This document shows, piece after piece, positions 35,800-46,699 of a stretch of DNA of 64,000 nucleotides (its first letter is position 1; each line of letters opens with the position of its first letter). Under the pieces are notes generated by a model. The model saw only the letters and a program-made list of their open reading frames with translations, had not been told where the DNA came from and made no database searches. Source of the stretch: Erigeron canadensis (lineage: Eukaryota; Streptophyta; Magnoliopsida; Asterales; Asteraceae); assembly GCF_010389155.1 (NCBI RefSeq), contig NC_057769.1:21948735-22012734 (forward strand), given 5' to 3'. The translations under genes and the position numbers were made by a program.

Positions 35800-36068
35800 A
35801 ACCACCAAGCTTTGGCGGAGTCGCTAGCTGGGTCCCTTTTTGGGGGAACTAGCAGAAAAGGTGTTGGCTTGGAGACCCGGAATCGAATCCTGATTCTCCG
35901 TAGTTTTGGGCATTTAAATTTTCAAACATTTAGTTACGAGTTACAAACCAGACTCTTCTAGGGGTTTGTGGATTTAAGTTGCGTGCATACTGCCCTTATG
36001 GATGTCATTGCATTACGATAAGTGATCTAACAACTAACCCACTTTTCAATAAAAAAAAAAACCCAGAG
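35800..36068 (+). mobile_element. tRNA-derived SINE
   Basis: Flanked by the 8-bp duplication ATTATCTT (35792-35799 and 36069-36076). A box A-like TCGCTAGCTGG (about 35821-35831) and a box B-like ATCGAATCC (about 35882-35890) lie about 50 bp apart, as in an RNA polymerase III promoter. The 3' end carries an A-run (about 36048-36061) followed by a short CCCAGAG tail. Confidence 0.6.
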
Positions 36069-36076
36069 ATTATCTT

Positions 36077-36232
36077 GAGTGGAATAGATATGGCCAAATC
36101 CGTGAGATCAGGGATGAATCTGTGTCTTGGTAAAATTTCCTTTGTACCGGAGGTCGAGGTCCTATGATTGTACGTCCTTAGTGATTAGTCTTTGTTCCGT
36201 ATTGGGGGTATGTCATCAATTACCAAAAGCTA
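36077..36232. other. Host sequence left of the nested cluster
   Basis: It continues in 51083-51107 and then 56973 onward once the insertions and their duplications are removed. See the finding on the two adjacent insertions. Confidence 0.4.
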
Positions 36233-36424
36233 TGATGTGTGAAATCTAGTTTTAAAATTTATAAACAAGAGATACATATTAACTGGTTACTATACACTCT
36301 CGGGCATTGTACCCGTTCGCTTGCAGTATAATTTAAGGATAAGTCCAGGTCGAATCCACAGGGAATTTATATGAAATAAGCGAGTTTTAAGTAGTTCAAA
36401 ATGCTTGTAGGTTTTATGACCCTC

Positions 36425-38006
36425 TGATGGTGGTGTTTTATTCTTGTCTTTAAATTTATGTTGTACAAGTAACTATCTAAACTAACACACTTTAATGAGC
36501 AGAGAACCCGGTCAAAGCAATATAGCCTAGTGGTAAGTTACAGGATCGTTCGCAGGGACGCGTTGCGTTACCTAATCTAGTAGTACGTGTAATTCTAGTT
36601 TGTTTGGGGGTTTGTTACTAACTCCTAATAAACTAATACTTTTGATAGTAAAATAAATAAAATCTAACCACGCGCTTTGCAGCGAGAGGCTAATCTGAAA
36701 ATAGTTTGGAAAAAACAAATAACAGTAATTAAATTAAAATACTTGTTTGGCATCTCCGATCTCATGGTACGACCAAATACTATCTTACTGGTTTGTTAGC
36801 CTGTTGGAAACTTAATCATGGTTTAGATTCTCATTAGATTCACTTTACCTAGTTAGTAGTGCTGTCGCTAGACTCACACTACCCAATAAAACAAATTCTC
36901 GCTAGATTCATTGTTTTAAGCATTATGACCTAAAGTTTGTGTTACTAATTCATCTTTTAATTACCTGGTTCTTAAGCCATGACCAGATATAATTCCCTCC
37001 GGTGACCACAGTGCTCGTTTCCAAGTCAAAGGATCACGTCTGGTATTGTTAAGCTTCATGTTCAATTCATCCTAATTACTATGGTTCTTGATCCCTCGGT
37101 TACAAGTGAATCACTTTTTACTTCTAGTTATAGACCGACTAGTTGTTTTCTGTCCTAGCATATTAGTCCTAGTGCATGATCAAAGACAACCATTAGAATT
37201 AAACTAATATGTTCAGATATAAAACCAATAGCAACATGAATTACTAATAAACATGGATCTACGATAAACAGTAAAGCACATTCCAACAGAATCTAAACAA
37301 ACACAGTAAAACAATAAGCGTCTACATGATCATATTGATCCAAACAAGTATTCAGCCTACTAGCCTAGCATTATTAAAGGAATAACAAAGTCTGAGAAGA
37401 TAAAAGAAATAGTTCAATAACAAAGAGTAAATAAAGATGAAAGATCTAGACCAAGAGTGAAGATCGGAAGGTGTTTAGATGCTCCAAAACCTTCTTGGAA
37501 TCTGCAATTTCGATCTAGGGTTATTCTTAGGCGGTTAAGGCTGCTGAATCGGCTCTCTCTTAGGGTTTTGAGGGTTAGTTCGACTAAAATAAGGGTTTAA
37601 GTCGGTTTCAGATCTGGGCCGATCAGCGGCGCTGGTCAGGGGCTTCCTTGGGCTAGCGGCGCTGGTTGGTCGAGGAGCGGCCGCTGGTGAATAAGTAGCG
37701 GCGCTGGTTGGCTGGGGAGCGGACGCTGGTGAGTACCAGCGGCACTGGTTAGGTGGCCAGCGGCCGCTGGTGGCTGCTGTCTTGTACTTGTGTCTTCTTT
37801 GGCTCCCGAACCACTTCCTTGTGTCTTGTAACTTCATAGGCTTCCTTCTTGAGTCACATGATGTCATTTACCCTTTCTCGCATCTTCCGGGAACATGCAT
37901 AATCACATCATTCATTAAGTACCAATAGTTTCAGAATAATAACTCATTTAAGCATAGAAATGAAGCCTTTCTTTAGGGGTTTTTATCACAAAATGGACGC
38001 TCATCA
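36425..38006 (-). repeat. 3' LTR of the Tat-like element (1582 bp)
   Basis: Matches 41745-42134 plus 49130-50303. Contains a cluster of the palindromic motif CAGCGGCGCTG (37622-37772). Confidence 0.92.
37622..37772. repeat. Palindromic CAGCGGCGCTG cluster (LTR copy)
   Basis: About seven copies of ACCAGCGGCGCTGGT or variants. The paired LTR has a matching cluster at 49938-50068; interior clusters lie at 39540-39695 and 40338-40510. Confidence 0.9.
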
Positions 38007-38045
38007 TATACCCCCACACTTAAGCTTTTGCTTGTCCTCAAGCAA
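38007..38045 (-). other. Polypurine tract and conserved 3' motif of Tat-like element
   Basis: The minus strand reads TTGCTTGAGGACAAGCAAAA then GCTTAAGTGTGGGGGTATA up to the LTR start. This block precedes 3' LTRs in many plant Tat/Athila elements. Confidence 0.85.
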
Positions 38046-40334
38046 ATAGTCCAAGAAAAATAAAACAATGGATGAGTGGACATTTTAAGTGTTAAAGTAT
38101 TCTACTATATCTAATTCATTTGAAAGTATAGTCATGCAAAATGATTTGAGAAAGCTTTAGACAAAATCAGTAAGCTATAGCTAGAGGTTGGATAATCAGT
38201 CAATCAAAACTAAAAGCTAACTTTTTATTTCTGTTAATACCTTTAAAACAATTCTATACTTCCACATGTCTTACAGCTCAATCTTACTACCTTTTGCAGA
38301 CTAGTTAAGCACTTAATTCAAGTTTGTATAGCAATCAGAACTACTAGCTACTAGCAAGGCATTTATATTTCAAAAGTGTGTGTACTTGTGAGTCACTACT
38401 TAGATATACTCCTACACTTCAGTCATGTTTGCTAGCTAGATACAAAAGCAGTCATACAATATTATCATCTTTAATAGTTGAGACAGCGGTGACAGGTCAG
38501 TGATTCCTCATGCGCAGAGCGACATAACTCAACTAAAAGTTTTACATCAAGACAGCGGTGACAGGTCGGTGGTTCCCCACGCGCAGAGCGACATAACTTG
38601 ATGCATTTATATAGATTTTACTCGTTAATAGTTCTTTGAACTTTTATTTAATCTGCTGATTGCCTTTTCTTTAAGATTTACTACATTATTCATGCAATAG
38701 ACATTATCAGAGATCCCAGATGACTCATAATCCTACTCCGCATGCAACTAGTTCTCATTAAATAGTGTAAGATTTAAGGTAAACCATACATCTAAATTAG
38801 GTCCTACACAAGCACGTATATTAAGTCCAATTAATATACCTATGCTAATGACTAGATAGCTCTAAATTGCTAGGTATATTAAAGTCCGGTTAAGTGTGCT
38901 ATGGCAAACATAATCGCATACAATTTCAGTCTAAGCTCTAATCCAGTTGGAAACATGAACAGCCACAAATCTATAGTTAAGCTACCAATTCTAACTAACC
39001 GTTCATCCTACCAAGCTAATGTTGCTTAATTATCGTCATCTTTTGTCTACTTATAAAAGCTTATATTCTCAAAATAGTTTTCAGACACTTAAAACTTAAA
39101 ATTTGCATGAAATAAGTAGTAGAAACTTGTTTAAAATCAAACAGTTTGACCAAGGGTTTTTCCTATTCCATCCTCCCACACTTAAGTTGTACAACGCCCT
39201 CGTTGTACTAGACATATATATGAAAGGGTAATAGGAAAAACACGTAAAACTTAGTAGTAAAAGGATTAACGAAACTTCCCGGGTCTAAAATTGCATGATT
39301 ATTCTTTGAAGATGGCATTTTGTGGAGCGACTTGAACATGATGAGCTTCTGATAACTTTAATCGTCTCCATTTGATGGCAATCCATGGTTGCTTCTCCAT
39401 CTTCTTTTCTTTTTGATATTTTCTGATTTTTTTTTTTTTTGGATTTTTGGGTTTTCTGATTTTTTTTGTATTTTTGGCGATCTGGTGTGCAAAACGGAGT
39501 TGTAAACGACGCTGATGGGGCGAAAAGTGGTACTGGTGGTGACCAGCGGCGCTGGTGAGGTTCCAAGCGGCGCTGGTGGTTGTTACTGAGCATGCAACGG
39601 CGGTGTGTGGTAAGTAGCAGCGCTGGTGGTGATGCCACCGGCGCTGGGCTGCCCTGATGCAGTCCCAGCGGCGTGTTGTTGACTAGCGGCGCTCGTGGCC
39701 CCTGTACATGTTCCGAAATCTGATCTCTTCAGCGATTTGATGTTCGAACTCCCCCACACTTAGCTTTTGGCCAAGTGCATGGTTTCCTTCAGACTACAAA
39801 GCATTATACTTCTGCACACTTCGATCAATTTATCAAAATGGAAAAATACGAGCTAAAACAAAAACGAAAAATAAAAACATAAAATACGATTGCAATAAGT
39901 TACTTGTTTCTTCAATCTTCAAAAGCTTGCATCTGTGATACTCATAACATTTTCATAAAATATTACAAATGATAAAATTTAAAACAATCACTTGGTTGCA
40001 ATTAGTCACAATTTCCTAAAAATGAAAAATTAAAATTAAAATTAAAATTACTGCTTGGGTTGCCTCCCAAGAAGCGCTAAGTTTAACGAGACTTCAACCG
40101 GACTCGGTCTAGGAACTAGGATGAGGAGTACGGGTTAGGCCTAGGGCCGGCACCGGTTGGTGAACGTTCGAAGTGTCTTATAGCTTCCTTAACGTTAATT
40201 CCTTTTTCTCCTCCGAGTTTTCTGAGTTCCTTCTCACTTTAGTAGCTTCATTTGCCTCCACATCGATCTGTGTATGAAGTCTAGGGTTCGTTACGTTGAA
40301 GACGGGCTTAATTTCGCAAAAATCAGAGCTGTGG
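38046..40334 (-). other. Non-coding interior of the Tat-like element
   Basis: No coding signal. Contains a duplicated segment GACAGCGGTGACAGGTC...GCGCAGAGCGACATAACT (about 38482-38530 and 38551-38599), two further copies of CCCACACTTA (39177, 39753) and a palindromic-motif cluster (39540-39695). Confidence 0.6.
39540..39695. repeat. Palindromic CAGCGGCGCTG cluster (interior 1)
   Basis: About six copies or variants of AGCGGCGCTGGT in 155 bp, GC-rich within AT-rich surroundings. Confidence 0.85.
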
Positions 40335-40337
40335 GGC

Positions 40338-40510
40338 GCATTAGCGGCGCTGGTGGTGTCCAAGCGGCGTTGGTAAGTGTCCTGTAGGGTACCAGCGGCG
40401 CTGGTTTTCACCTGTAGGCGTACCAGCGGCGCTGGTTACAGTCCAGCGGCGCTGGTTGTCTCCAGGTGGGTGACCAGCGGCGCTGGTCTATGTTCCCAAC
40501 GGTGCTGGTT
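40338..40510. repeat. Palindromic CAGCGGCGCTG cluster (interior 2)
   Basis: About seven copies, several of them perfect ACCAGCGGCGCTGGT palindromes, just downstream (minus strand) of the gag-like frame. Confidence 0.9.
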
Positions 40511-40574
40511 GCTTTGTTTTAGTTTCGGTCTTCGCCTTCTTGTACAATTCGGTTTCTTCTTTGTTTTTAATCCT

Positions 40575-41671
40575 CTAATCAATATAAAATTCCTTCAACT
40601 GTTCCAAATACCTCGCCTTCCGAATCTTGTTTTCCTTTTTGTCTTTCTCCATCTTTTCTTCAATTTTCCCATATACTTCATTTTCTAAGAACCCATAGGC
40701 CATGAACTCACCAACCTCTGTGAGCTCCTTTCCTAGCATTTTTTCGAGCATAGCAGCACTCTGCCTTCTCAATCCGTTGTTGAATTTCTTCATTAATGTA
40801 GCACGATCAACCTCATAAATCAAACAATGTTCCTTTATTACTTTAATTCTTCTCCATGCCGTCTTTACTGACTCTCCCTTACCTTGTCTAAACTTCTACA
40901 ACATTTCTTGTAATTGAAATTGGTGTTGTAACCTCACACAATAAGGGATTTCGTCTCCTCTCCTGACTGCTTCCGCCAAAACTTGCACTCTCTTCCAATC
41001 TTGGATTTCGTCCTCCTCTTCGTCTCCTGATTCTTCAAGTTCCGCTTCATAGAATCTTTCTTCCAAAATCTTCATCCTAAATTCAGCTGGCTGAGTGTCG
41101 AAGCATCCATAAGCAGCTTTGTCGAGGGCACGTCGGGCATAATCTTCCATCCCGTAATAGAAAAAATCCGTGACTTCTAGGTCCTGGCAATGCGTCTTCT
41201 TCCTTATCCTTTCAGCTATGAGCTTCATACGTCCCATGACTCATCTATCTCCTCATATTCATCTTGTTTGAATTCCTGCATTTCCAGAACCGGATCCTTA
41301 ATTTCATAGTGGATTTGAAACTCTCTTTCTGTTTGAACGTATTTCGGGTATTTCTCTTCATCTTCCATCCTCATGAACATTGCTTCACGCTTTTGCTCCT
41401 CTTTGACCTCCTTTATCTCGCCATCCTCATGATAGTTTCCTTTCTTCGATGGTCTCTCTCCCAATATGCTTTTCGGGCCCCCCTTGAATATTCCTTCGCA
41501 TTTTAAATTAGCTATGAAGTCATAGTTTTCATTGTATTCTCTTTCCTCCTGCAACCTTTTTCTTTCAAGAAACTCCAAGGCATTCTTTGTGCTATTCAGG
41601 AACAAAGTCCTTGCTACCTCGTGGCCTAGCCTAGCTTTTTCTTCTTCCCTAAAGTAACTACTTTGTGCCGA
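40575..41671 (-). pseudogene. gag-like frame of the Tat-like element
   Basis: A Glu/Lys-rich N-terminal part (41671-41225) overlaps the next frame by 13 bp, suggesting a frameshift near 41230. Then comes a gag-like stretch with FFYYGMEDYARRALDKAAYG, an acidic linker, and after an in-frame TAG (40896-40898) a second gag-like stretch FRQGKGESVKTAWRRIK ... LMKKFNNGLRR. The FxQGxxES...W motif resembles the retrotransposon gag domain of Tat/Athila elements. No zinc knuckle and no pol are found. The frame ends at TAG near 40577. No convincing ATG start was found. Confidence 0.55.
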
Positions 41672-41720
41672 AACACAAAGTAGGGTCGAACTACACTACT
41701 AAACTAAGAATGCGTCGCGT

Positions 41721-41737
41721 CCCCGACAACGGCGCCA
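41721..41737 (-). other. Primer-binding site (tRNA-Asp) of the Tat-like element
   Basis: The reverse complement TGGCGCCGTTGTCGGGG lies seven bases from the LTR end at 41745. This site is typical of Athila/Tat elements. Confidence 0.85.
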
Positions 41738-42134
41738 AAAGACTTGATGGCGGTGTTTTATTCTTGTCTTTAAATTTATGTTGTACAAGTAACTATCTAA
41801 ACTGACACATAATTTAACAAGCAGAGAACCCGGTCAATGCAATATAGCCTAGTGGTAAGTTACAGGATCGTTCGTAGGGACGCGTTGCGTTACCTAATCT
41901 AGTAGTACGTGTAATTCTAGTTTGTTTGGGGTTTGTCACTAACTTCTAATAAACTAATACTTTTGACAGTAAAATAAATAAAATCTAACCACGCGCTTTG
42001 CAGCGAGAGGCTATTCTGAAAATAGTTTGGAAAAAGCAAATAACAGTAATTAAATTAAAATACTTGTTTGGCATCTCCGATCTCATGGTACGACCAAATA
42101 CTATCTTACTGGTTTGTTAGCCTGTTGGAAACTT

Positions 42135-42776
42135 TGTGAGTCCCTCGATAGCTACAGATTGCTCTCGAGATCGTCTATTGTTATGTCGTGAGTGCGGAAT
42201 CCTCACGAGATAACTAGTTTGATTAGTTATCGTGTATATCGCTAATTATCAAGTAAATAATCAGCCGTATGATGCTATATTCGTTTCTATAAGCTATAGA
42301 ACGAACTTAGTCGCCTGGTGTATGTGTATGTCGAGTGTGATATGTCAATTTAAGGTATTCATTCGTATATATATGTTTCAGATCGAAACTGGGCTTGCTG
42401 GGCTTTGTTCTTACGAACTTAGCAGCCCAGCCCATGTAACGAAGTTAATATTCGTTTGTACCAAACGAAGTTTATCTTCGTTTGCCTCTAACGAAGATAT
42501 TCCTTATCTTCGTTCGATGTAAGACTTGGTTATATTCCTAAATGTTTCATCAACAAGGAATCCTAACACATATTATGTTTGTACTTGTATAACACACAAC
42601 AAACATCATACATAACATATATATAACACCAAAACATGTAATCGATCATTACCAAAACATAAAGTCCATAATCTATCAATTACATATATATAGATATGAC
42701 ATAAAGTAACATAATGTCTTAATCTAAAAGACAGATCAAATCTATGTTGCTGTTGTCACATCAACGTGCATCAACA
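42135..42776 (-). repeat. 3' LTR of the gag-pol-less SIRE-type element (642 bp)
   Basis: Plus-strand ends TGTGAGTCCC...CATCAACA. Contains repeated AACGAAGAT/ATCTTCGTT motifs at 42435-42515 and a TATATATA near 42366. Confidence 0.9.
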
Positions 42777-42790
42777 AACTCCCCCTTGAC
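42777..42790 (-). other. Polypurine tract
   Basis: The minus strand reads GTCAAGGGGGAGTT, directly before the 3' LTR, as in the first SIRE-type element. Confidence 0.85.
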
Positions 42791-42827
42791 AGCAGCACCT
42801 TCGATTTCTTCAGTCTTCAAAATCTGG

Positions 42828-43933
42828 TCATCCATCAAATAACAATTTTTTGCTATTTGCATGGATATCTTCATGTAAGCAAAGTTGAAAAATCTTACGA
42901 TAACGGCTTTCTTCATGTTTCCAAAACGGCAAGAATGAACATTCTGCATCATATAACTTCCTTAGATCATTTCTTGAGAAGTTCACCAACTGCATCGCAT
43001 CATATACTTTTCTTAACAAAATCTTCTTCTTCGAGTCTGCATACATCTTCGCTTCACCAGAGTTTCGATCAATTTCCCAATTATCCATCTTGTCCAAGAT
43101 GTCTTGTGCCCATTTCTTGGCAGGGACTTTGATCATACACTTGACGTCATGTTGAACATACTCAACAGTTTTATCTAGCTTGACCACTTTTTTCTTCGGT
43201 CTTGGTTCAATCTTAAACTGCGCATTGTCTGAATCTTTCATGTTCTTTCTCAACCAGAAATCATTACGAAGATTCTTACCGACAACATCAGCTAAACCAT
43301 CATCACTTGGATTGATAATTCAATTATTTCCATGTTCATGTAAGTCTTCTTCACATAAACTCCTGAAATGTCTCTTACACCAAGCTAAGTACTGACAACC
43401 TTCTGGTCTTTTAAGAACAAACAACTTCAGTTCATCATCATAGAACCAACTCCAGATGATTGTCTTGTACTTTGCAGCATCTTTGTCTGAGATATGAGTC
43501 CAATACAAATTTGGTTTCCAAGTTTCCCTATCGACTATCCATTCATTAATTCTTCTCTCGGGCACATGTCGATCAACCACATGTAATGGATCATCATCTC
43601 TGAGAGGAACTGGAAAATCATTTGGACTAAATGGTCTTGTCAAGTTAATCTCATAATCAGAAGGAATCAATGCATCACCATTCTTAGCATATACAACAAA
43701 GTGTAAAACTTTAGTTTGGCTACTGAATGGAACTTCAAGCATTCTTTCCCAAACATCTGATCTCTTCAGATCTAACACCCTACTTTCTTCAATCGATGGA
43801 TCTTCAGGAATTGAGTCCCAAACTTCATCAAACCCATAAGGCTTCTTGAATATGTTTAGGTTTGGTTCAGGAACAAATTCACCTTCCTCGAGCTCATCAC
43901 CATCAAAGAATAAATCTGTATAATCTGGATCAT
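42828..43933 (-). pseudogene. SIRE extra frame B, nearly intact copy
   Basis: Begins directly after an intron-like interval ending CTTAATAG and has no ATG at its start (DPDYTDLFFDGDELEEGE). About 365 residues: an acidic start, then a globular-looking region rich in Trp, Asp and Arg (WKPNLYWTHISDKDAAK), then a basic patch (EPRPKKKVVKLDK), ending LLFDG with TGA. One in-frame TGA at 43320-43322 interrupts it. The homologous frame in the first element is 11608-12743. No known domain recognised. Likely the second exon of frame A. Confidence 0.65.
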
Positions 43934-44112
43934 CTATTAAGATTTACACAAAATGAACACCAGAATACAAAGAATAATCATGATAATTATAATAAAGATG
44001 AAATGTAATTGTATTGAAATAAGATAAATTACATTTACATGGCATAACTTATTACATACAATCGAATATACATTCTATCTAAATAATCTTTATCATAATC
44101 AAAATCAGAAAC
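43934..44112 (-). other. Candidate intron joining frames A and B (179 bp)
   Basis: The minus strand starts GATTCAG|GTTTCTGA within the last codons of frame A and ends CTTAATAG|ATGATCC. It is T-rich. Splicing would join phase 1: the exon A final G plus AT makes an Asp codon, keeping frame B open and replacing the frame A stop at 44105-44107. Confidence 0.5.
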
Positions 44113-45956
44113 CTGAATCACGAGGAACACCAAAAGGACCAGCACCAACACCAAAAGGACCAGCATGAGAAGTATCACCTCCCGTCTCCCCCTCAATCTC
44201 TACACCCTTTCCTTTGTCTTCAACTGGGCGAGAATCATTCCTATCACCAGCATTATCAGCATCATCATCGTCATTCTGACGTCTTGGTTGAACCGCTGAC
44301 AATCTACAAATCTCTTCAGGAACTTCTCCCCCTTGATTCTTGACCCAGTTGATCAAAAATGTCAAGGCTGCTCGGGTATCGGTGAGATCAGACTCCAAAG
44401 TACGAACCTGAGTCTCCAGAAGATCAACACGACGAACAAGCGAAGAATCTGAAGGAAGTCTGTAGGATAAGGAAGGAGCCACCAGAGGACGCAATACTTG
44501 TGCTTGAGAAACAGCAGGAATAACAGCAGCAGTTGGTCTTGGAGGATCAGGAATCGCTATTGAAGTAGCTTCAGCAACACGTCTACGCTTAGTTCTGGTA
44601 TACTTAAGATCAACACCCCCTGTCCGTTTCACCGGACTAACCAAACTGGCTCTGTTCACGGGATCATCCATATCGTCAAAAATTCCACGCAGTTCAGAAT
44701 CATTCTGAGCAGCAACATCAGGATCAATCTGAGCAGCACGGTCAGGAATATGGCTATGTGCATCATGAACGGAGTGAGCTGAATCAGAAACAGCAGGAAC
44801 AGCATGACATGCCTTACTCCGACGCTCTCTATGTAAAGCAGCACCTTCTTGAACAAAAGACTGATGTGAATGATCACTTTCGGAAGCAGCAGAGACATCA
44901 TGAACCAACTTAGTTCGACGCTCATTCCGAAGGGCATCAACGACACTTGCAGATTCATCTGTGTCTGTCTCGGTTGCAGCAGCAGAACCGTCTGAACTAT
45001 CGGCTACACCTTCATCATGCCCATCATCAGAACTATCAGAATCATCACTCGAATCATCATCAGAATCATTAGCAGAAGCATTCTCAGAACTTTCTGAGTC
45101 ATCAGAATCAGAATCTTCATCATTATCATCCACAAACATATCATTCTCAAGACGAGATCGATAGTTTGGATTAATCAAATGACCAAAAAGTTGTGGATCA
45201 TTAAGACCAGCCACATTACGTGTATTTGCTACAAGATCAGCAAAAAGACGTGAAGGCCAAGCATGAAGAACGTAGCGAGGACCTTGGTCATACACTAAGT
45301 TAGGACAGAAATGTCTAACTATGGCCATAACAAACCGAGGATATAAGAGAAATCTCTTCCTCCCCCTGGCATTAATCTGATCAAGAAACTCCAGATAAAA
45401 GTATCTCGAAAAAGGATAAGGTCGATTATACACTAATGCAACCATCTGCGACGCAGTCTGAGCAGACAGTTGATCAAAACCAGCCTTGCGATTGCTCAAA
45501 CACACGAGCAATGCATACGCAAGATATCTCCATCTTCCCTGAAAACCACTCTTATCAAAAGGAAGTTTGACCTCGCCGACAAACCCCATTCTCTGAAAAC
45601 ATCTAAGAAGAAGTTCAAACTCATACGTCAACTCTACTTCTTCCTCTGCTTCTACCTCTGGTTCTGCACCTAAATGGAAAACAGTACGAAGCGTTACAGC
45701 GTTGAAGTCAAATGTAATCCCTCCAACAGTAGCACGTACAAAACTATGTCCTTCAACCATAACTTCATGAGCAGTTGACCAAAAGAAATCTATATACTGC
45801 CTAACAAAGTCTAGGCAAATCACAGAAAGCAAAAAATAATCTCGATCGAGCGATGTAATCAAACATCTCATGAAAATGTTCGCTATTATGCTGATCCGGA
45901 TCAAGATTAAGTGCGAGATTATGTTTCTTCACAAACTGACGCGGAGCGAGAGCCAT
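44105..45956 (-). pseudogene. SIRE extra frame A, nearly intact copy
   Basis: ATG at 45956-45954 (MALAPRQFVKKHN) sits two bases after an acceptor-like TTTTGTAG. One frameshift near 45830 separates it from a long open stretch to TGA at 44105. Conserved core: FVRATVGGITFDF, VFHLG, ASQMVALVYNRPYPFSRYF, FLLYPRFVMAIVRHFCPNL, LFGHLINPNYRS. Then an Asp/Ser-rich acidic region, a basic cluster (KYTRTKRRRV) that could be a nuclear signal, a heptad-like stretch VRRVDLLETQVRTLESDLTD, and a Gly-rich end. No signal peptide or membrane segment. Same family as 8760-11355. Function unknown; being this open in an element without gag-pol is notable. Confidence 0.72.
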
Positions 45957-45958
45957 TT

Positions 45959-46501
45959 CTACAAAACAAATCACAATATCGAAACAAATATAAAATAAAC
46001 ACGGTAAATGAATTGTAGACTTGAAAGACCTAATCAATAATTTCGTAAAGTAAAACTGCACAAAATTATTCGTTAAGTTGAGTTCATAAATTAGAAACTG
46101 TACGAAAATAGTCACTAAATTCGTTAAGTATACAGGAACGAAGATGTAATCTAAGTTCGTAAGCTATAAAGGAACGAAGATAAATCCTAAATTCGTAAAA
46201 ACTAAACTGAAGTTTTCACCTAACGAAGTCTAAATTCGTAAGGTCTAAACTGGACATGCATGTTCGTAAGTTATAACTTATATTCTAAGTTCGTAACTTA
46301 TAAACGAAAGCTAACTTCGTTGCTACCAAATCTAACTTCGTTCGAACTAAAATCTAAGTTCGTTTTCACAAATCTAAATTCGTTTGGGTAAACCAGTTTA
46401 ATGATCACAAGAATATATATATATAATCAAAACGAATCAAATCGAAGATATATATAAAACCTAGATCGTTTTTGTGGACGAAAATAAGATCAAAAACTTA
46501 C
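45959..46501 (-). other. Candidate leader intron before frame A (543 bp)
   Basis: The minus strand reads GATCTAA|GTAAGTTTTT at its start (46501) and TTTTGTAG|AAATGG at its end. The interval is AT-rich and filled with AAGTTCGT/AAATTCGT motifs at 20-30 bp spacing. Inferred only from splice-site consensus. Confidence 0.45.
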
Positions 46502-46639
46502 TTAGATCACAATTTGCAAATCAAATCAAGGAAACGAAGTAGATAGAGAGAAAAGAAAAGATTTTGTGTTTTTAGGGTTTTGGTCGTGTGAAAATAAGAG
46601 TAATTTTCGTTTGTGAAAAAGAAACGAAGAAAAAACCCC

Positions 46640-46647
46640 TTTATATA
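46640..46647 (-). promoter_or_regulatory. Internal TATA box upstream of frame A
   Basis: The reverse complement reads CTATATAAAGGGG, 690 bp before the frame A ATG and about 140 bp before the candidate leader intron. ATCTTCGT/ACGAAGAT motifs lie just upstream, as in this element's LTR. Confidence 0.5.
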
Positions 46648-46699
46648 GTTAAATAAAAATGGGTGAACTATGGGTCGGGCTAAAATCCATTCACGAAGT

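Noticed and set aside
37535..37867. Minus-strand open frame with PTSAA-like repeats
   Set aside because: It lies in the LTR and is produced by the palindromic GC-rich repeat; the paired LTR at 49938-50068 has indels that break it.
42232..42522. Plus-strand 96-codon frame, also at 48569-48889
   Set aside because: It lies in the two LTR copies of the SIRE-type element on the opposite strand and is duplicated only because the LTR is.
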